Shown one piece after another: positions 60,752 to 64,000 of a DNA stretch of 64,000 bases. The position numbers and the translations under genes are program-made. Position 1 is the first letter of the stretch; each line of letters opens with the position of its first letter. The notes beneath the pieces are model-generated. The model was not told the DNA's origin. It searched no databases and worked only from the letters and a program-made list of their open reading frames with translations. The stretch is taken from positions 62,001 to 126,000 of the forward strand of contig CBFFKJ010000002.1 in assembly GCA_965641885.1 (NCBI GenBank), written 5' to 3'. This DNA comes from Pseudophaeobacter sp965641885 (lineage in GTDB: Bacteria > Pseudomonadota > Alphaproteobacteria > Rhodobacterales > Rhodobacteraceae).

Positions 60752-61810
60752 CTAGTCGTCGTCCTCCAGGCCGCCGATCAGCTGCACGTTCTCCAGACCA
60801 CGGGGCGCCATGTCATTGACGATGGTGAGAAAGTCAGCCCCCACCAGACGCTTGGCCCGCTCCAGCAACAGCGGCAACGGGCTGGAGGGTTCTTCGCGTT
60901 GATAATAGGCGATGATGCGATCCAGGGTATTGGTCACATCGGCAAGCGAATTGATTGCGCCTGGGGCTGCAGCGCGGCGGGCGCCCACAGGCGCTGCATT
61001 CTCGGCCTCGCCCTCCATCGCGGCAGCAGGTTCATCACCGGTCTCGCCCGAGGCCTCGCCCAGATTGCCATAGTCCCGCAACCGCTTGCTCATTTGACGC
61101 AACAGTTTAATCAGCGGATCCAACTCGGGCCCCTGCCCCGGGGTCTGCGCGTCAAACACCGCAGAAATTGCCCGGATATTGTCGGTCGCAAGCTCTGCGG
61201 CCGCCAGACGTGCAGCAACGCCGTCGCTGTCACTATCCTGAAACGCCGCGCCAATCGTGGCGCTGTCCGGGACGGCATCCATGCTCTCGGGCGCCGCCAT
61301 AAGCCCCTCGGCGATATCAATATCACGCAGAGAAAAACGGCCAAAGCCCCGGCTGTCGCTCAGCGGGCTGCGCATGAGCGAGCGATACACAGGCGAAGGC
61401 CCCCCCATGCCATCCGGCTGGCCGCACAGATCCTGCACCGCATTGATGCGCATGGTCGGGTCACCGTCATCCTCATCCAGTTCGGGATGACAGCTCTCCC
61501 AGAACTGCTCAAGACAGCCCCGGATATAGCTCGTGACCTCAGCAAATCCCGCAAGACCTTCGCGCTGCAAGACCGCATCCGTCAGAAAAACAGCCGCCCG
61601 CAGATCATGGCTGCGCCCCAGCACCTCAAGCGCTTTTTCCTCTGCGGTATTGTAATCCGGGTCGGTGGCCTCAATGCGTTCATCACCCACAACACTTTCT
61701 TCGCCGGGCTGAGCAGCAAGCCGCATCTCGGTAAAGGCCGGGTCATACTCGAGGTCATCGCCACTGGGCGAGTCCTCTCCTTTGGACTGTAAAAAGACAG
61801 CCAGATCCAT
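60752..61810 (-). CDS. tssA: T6SS assembly protein TssA (ImpA_N type)
   Basis: About 352 residues. The N-terminal ImpA_N region (about 1-120; SPSGDDLEYDPAF, DPDYNTAEEKALEVLGRSHD, LRAAVFLTDAVL) identifies TssA, which primes and caps tube/sheath growth. A low-complexity middle and a short C-terminal helical part (INSLADVTNTLDRIIAYYQR) follow; this is the short-tailed TssA class. ATG 61810 is chosen; the frame runs to 61861. It is the first gene of the array and is divergent from an unknown gene. Confidence 0.9.
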   Translation of the reverse strand: MDLAVFLQSKGEDSPSGDDLEYDPAFTEMRLAAQPGEESVVGDERIEATDPDYNTAEEKALEVLGRSHDLRAAVFLTDAVLQREGLAGFAEVTSYIRGCLEQFWESCHPELDEDDGDPTMRINAVQDLCGQPDGMGGPSPVYRSLMRSPLSDSRGFGRFSLRDIDIAEGLMAAPESMDAVPDSATIGAAFQDSDSDGVAARLAAAELATDNIRAISAVFDAQTPGQGPELDPLIKLLRQMSKRLRDYGNLGEASGETGDEPAAAMEGEAENAAPVGARRAAAPGAINSLADVTNTLDRIIAYYQREEPSSPLPLLLERAKRLVGADFLTIVNDMAPRGLENVQLIGGLEDDD

Positions 61811-61985
61811 GCAGTTGAGCCCCCCAAATAACAGGCCTAGCGCGTACCGGGATTGCTGCAACTCTGCCTGTGCAGGGGATGCAGCGGGCCCTGTCGCGCC
61901 ACTTTGTAAACAATAACTTGACGTAGAGTGAGCCTTATCGCCATCTTAAAGTCAATTGTTTTTACACCTTTTTGTGAGTGACAAC

Positions 61986-62834
61986 ATGTGTGCAGAACGC
62001 GTGACCGGCGACGATGTAAAGGCCATGGTGCGGGAAGGCGCCAAGCGGCGGATGAGCTTTGCCTTCTGCCTTGATCCGCTCAAAGATGCCCTGCTGATGA
62101 TACAGCCGGGCGCCAAGCCAGAGACCCTGCGCGCAACTTTGAAAAAGGCGGGCGGCAAGCCTCCCTTCGCCTGGGGAACCTATACGGTAAAGAGCGATGA
62201 GATGGAGATGATCTGCGAGCAGGCTCCGACAAAAATGTTGTTGCAACTCAAGCGGTTTCTGAAGGCAAATCGCCCGAAAGTGAACATTCTGTTCTTTGAT
62301 GACGGCGGCAATCTTCTCGACAGCCTCAAGCCGGAAGCCGCGGGAAAAGCGGCCGCAAAGACCGCCGATAGCAGCGACATCTCAGCATCGGGAATTGACC
62401 CAAAGGCGGTGCTGCCACTGAAACGCCGACTAAAGCGCATTCAGCCCCGCATCGCCCTGGCGCCCGGCCCTCTGGAGCTGAAACTGAAACGCGCCCTGGC
62501 AAAATCCGTCAGCCTGATAAATGCAGGTCGGCTGCAAGAGGCCGAGACGCTGATCATGGTCACCGAACGGGCCATCGCCGCCCTTGGCAAAGACCGCGAA
62601 GACGAAGAGCGCACCCTGAAACGCGGCCAGCGCGAGGCCGATCAGCGCTCGCTTGGGGCGCAGGTCAAACGCGCCCAGGCGCTGCAATCGGATGTGGCAC
62701 GCGCCCCCGGCCCGGCCCGTGACCGCCTCACCCGCGCCATTCACAAAGCCGCCAAATTATTGAAAAAACGGGATCTGGAGAGCGCCCGTGCCGCCATGGA
62801 CAAGATTGAAAAAGCCCTGACCTCTTTGGTTTGA
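61986..62834 (+). CDS. Unknown basic protein divergent from tssA
   Basis: A 282-residue protein with no signal peptide or membrane segment. The N-terminal 100 residues look like a compact alpha/beta domain (RMSFAFCLDPLKDALLMIQP, WGTYTVKSDEMEMICEQ, VNILFFDDGGN). An Ala/Ser linker follows, and the C-terminal 130 residues are Lys/Arg-rich helices likely to form coiled coils. No family recognised. It shares the 175-bp promoter region with tssA, so a role in the T6SS is possible. Start chosen at the ATG preceded by GAGTG; an in-frame ATG lies at 61956. Confidence 0.65.
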   Translation: MCAERVTGDDVKAMVREGAKRRMSFAFCLDPLKDALLMIQPGAKPETLRATLKKAGGKPPFAWGTYTVKSDEMEMICEQAPTKMLLQLKRFLKANRPKVNILFFDDGGNLLDSLKPEAAGKAAAKTADSSDISASGIDPKAVLPLKRRLKRIQPRIALAPGPLELKLKRALAKSVSLINAGRLQEAETLIMVTERAIAALGKDREDEERTLKRGQREADQRSLGAQVKRAQALQSDVARAPGPARDRLTRAIHKAAKLLKKRDLESARAAMDKIEKALTSLV

Positions 62835-62929
62835 AACCCTGCCTTTGCGAGCCAAACTGGCCCGAGAAACACCCCAAATAAACGACCCCCTGATTGACTA
62901 GATAATTGTTCCCAACCCCGGAGACCACG

Positions 62930-63391
62930 ATGCGTTTGACATCCCGTATTTCCCGCCTGATCAGCCTCGGCCTTGCGGCAATGCTCCTGATTATGCCCCC
63001 CCAGATCAGTCAGGCCGAACAGAGCAGCCAAACTGAGACTGGCCCGCTGCTGGTCGAGCTGAACAAGGTGGAAGAGATCGAAGGCGGCGGTTGCCGTGCC
63101 TTCTTTCTGTTTCGCAACCAGACCGGCAAGAGCTTTTCCGGCTTTGAGATGTCTTTGGCCATTCTCGACGGCGAAGGCATCATCGACAGGCTGCTCTCGG
63201 TTGACGCCTCCCCCCTGCCCGTTCAGCGCACCACTCTGAAATTGTTCGAAATTCCAGAGATCACCTGCGGCAATATCTCCGAGATCCTGCTGCATGATGT
63301 CACCTCTTGTCAGCCGCAGAACGAGGCCGAAATAGACTGCTTTGAGATCCTCAATCTGGCCTCCCGCAGCACTGCAAAATTGGTGAAATAG
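62930..63391 (+). CDS. Small secreted protein upstream of an ExbB/TolQ-like gene
   Basis: A 153-residue exported protein. Signal peptide about 1-28 (RLTSRISRLISLGLAAMLLI, ending SQAE), then a beta-rich domain with conserved-looking Cys residues (GGGCRAFFLFRN, EITCGNISEILL, IDCFEIL). ATG 62930 has GGAG 7 nt upstream. It sits 3 nt before the proton-channel gene, so a periplasmic role linked to a TonB/Tol-like energy complex is plausible. No family was named with confidence. Confidence 0.7.
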   Translation: MRLTSRISRLISLGLAAMLLIMPPQISQAEQSSQTETGPLLVELNKVEEIEGGGCRAFFLFRNQTGKSFSGFEMSLAILDGEGIIDRLLSVDASPLPVQRTTLKLFEIPEITCGNISEILLHDVTSCQPQNEAEIDCFEILNLASRSTAKLVK

Positions 63392-63394
63392 GGT

Positions 63395-64000
63395 ATGACT
63401 GGTCTCTTGGAAAACCTCGCAACTGGCGGCCCGGTGATCGTCCTTCTGGCACTGATCTCGCTGCTTTCGCTCACTGTTATTGGGGTAAAACTGGCCCAGC
63501 TCTGGCCAGTGACCTCTGGCAAGGAGCAGCGTAGCCAGGCGATTGACCTTTGGCAAAAAGGCGACGGCGATAAGGCACAGAGCACTGTCGCAAAAGGAAA
63601 ATCTCCGGCGGACCGAATTTTGATCTTTGCCATGTCTTCGCTGCAGGACGGGCTGCAGGGCCCTGTGTTGACCTCCGAGCTGGAACGCCGGGGCAACGAA
63701 GAAGTTCAGCGCATGAACAGCCTCATCCGGCTGCTAGAGCTGATCGCTATGGTCTCACCGCTGTTGGGGCTGCTTGGAACGGTGACCGGCATGATCCAGT
63801 CCTTTCAGGAGTTGGAACTGGCCCAGGGTGCTGCAAATGCTTCGGTGCTGGCTGGGGGCATCTGGCAGGCGCTTTTAACCACGGCTGCCGGGCTGGTGGT
63901 GGCAATCCCGGCCGCCATCGCTGCCGGGCTGTTTGCCGCCCGCATCGATGCTGCGGCCATGATGATCGAAAGCGCAGTCGGGCGGCTGATGCTGGCGGAT
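63395..64000 (+). CDS. MotA/TolQ/ExbB-type proton channel protein (runs out of the window)
   Basis: The first 202 residues are visible, with no stop before the right edge. First membrane segment about 13-33 (PVIVLLALISLLSLTVIGVK); a cytoplasmic loop; then the conserved two-helix core with SPLLGLLGTVTGMIQSFQEL and WQALLTTAAGLVVAIPAAIAAG, the ExbB/TolQ signature. It uses proton flow to drive a TonB- or TolA-like partner; an ExbD/TolR gene is expected outside the window. ATG 63395 lies 3 nt after the preceding stop. Confidence 0.9.
   Translation, partial: MTGLLENLATGGPVIVLLALISLLSLTVIGVKLAQLWPVTSGKEQRSQAIDLWQKGDGDKAQSTVAKGKSPADRILIFAMSSLQDGLQGPVLTSELERRGNEEVQRMNSLIRLLELIAMVSPLLGLLGTVTGMIQSFQELELAQGAANASVLAGGIWQALLTTAAGLVVAIPAAIAAGLFAARIDAAAMMIESAVGRLMLAD

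Overview
The window comes from a Rhodobacterales bacterium, most likely a marine Roseobacter-group alphaproteobacterium. This is inferred from moderately GC-rich coding sequence, the five-step HutF/HutG histidine pathway, a che cluster in the Sinorhizobium cheS...cheT order, and a NavAb/NavSp-type sodium channel. No rRNA, tRNA, CRISPR array, insertion sequence or replication origin was seen.

Layout. 1-2.8 kb: the end of one sensor kinase and a complete PAS-rich hybrid histidine kinase. 2.9-10.3 kb: histidine utilisation. hutC faces a hutI-hutH-hutG-hutU operon whose genes overlap by 4 nt each; hutF is divergent from hutI. Two matching palindromes, in front of hutC and in the hutI/hutF gap, look like HutC operators. 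10.4-12.0 kb: a two-gene 3-amino-deoxysugar module (FdtA-like isomerase, FdtB-like aminotransferase). 12.0-15.4 kb: a low-density region with hairpins, a possibly frameshifted membrane/secreted protein, a LysM plus solute-binding-domain protein, and a downstream paralogue broken by two in-frame stops. 15.5-18.1 kb: molybdate transporter modABC. 18.3-27.8 kb: chemotaxis, with cheD-cheB-mcp on the minus strand and cheS-cheY-cheA-cheW-cheR-cheY-cheT on the plus strand, closed by a clear terminator.

27.9-61.8 kb: a type VI secretion (T6SS) locus and associated genes. The minus-strand array runs tssA, tssB, tssC, hcp, tagJ, tssE, tssF, tssG, clpV, sodium channel, giant TssB/TssC fusion, vgrG, unknown gene, PAAR, FHA protein, tssK, tssL, tssM, tagF, pppA. 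The kinase ppkA, an OmpA-domain protein, an M15 peptidase and a caspase-like protein lie beyond it. The kinase, phosphatase, FHA and TagF genes form a threonine-phosphorylation switch for T6SS firing. No TssJ lipoprotein was found; TssL carries its own OmpA-like domain. 62-64 kb: an unknown basic protein, a small secreted protein and the start of an ExbB/TolQ-type channel gene.

The most unusual object is the 1377-residue protein at 45992-50125. It has a TssB domain nearly duplicating the stand-alone TssB, about 600 acidic residues built on L-D-D-L-L motifs, a second TssB-like plus truncated TssC-like part, and an acidic tail. Its start overlaps the end of a voltage-gated sodium channel gene, so a channel and a modified sheath protein appear translationally coupled inside a secretion operon.
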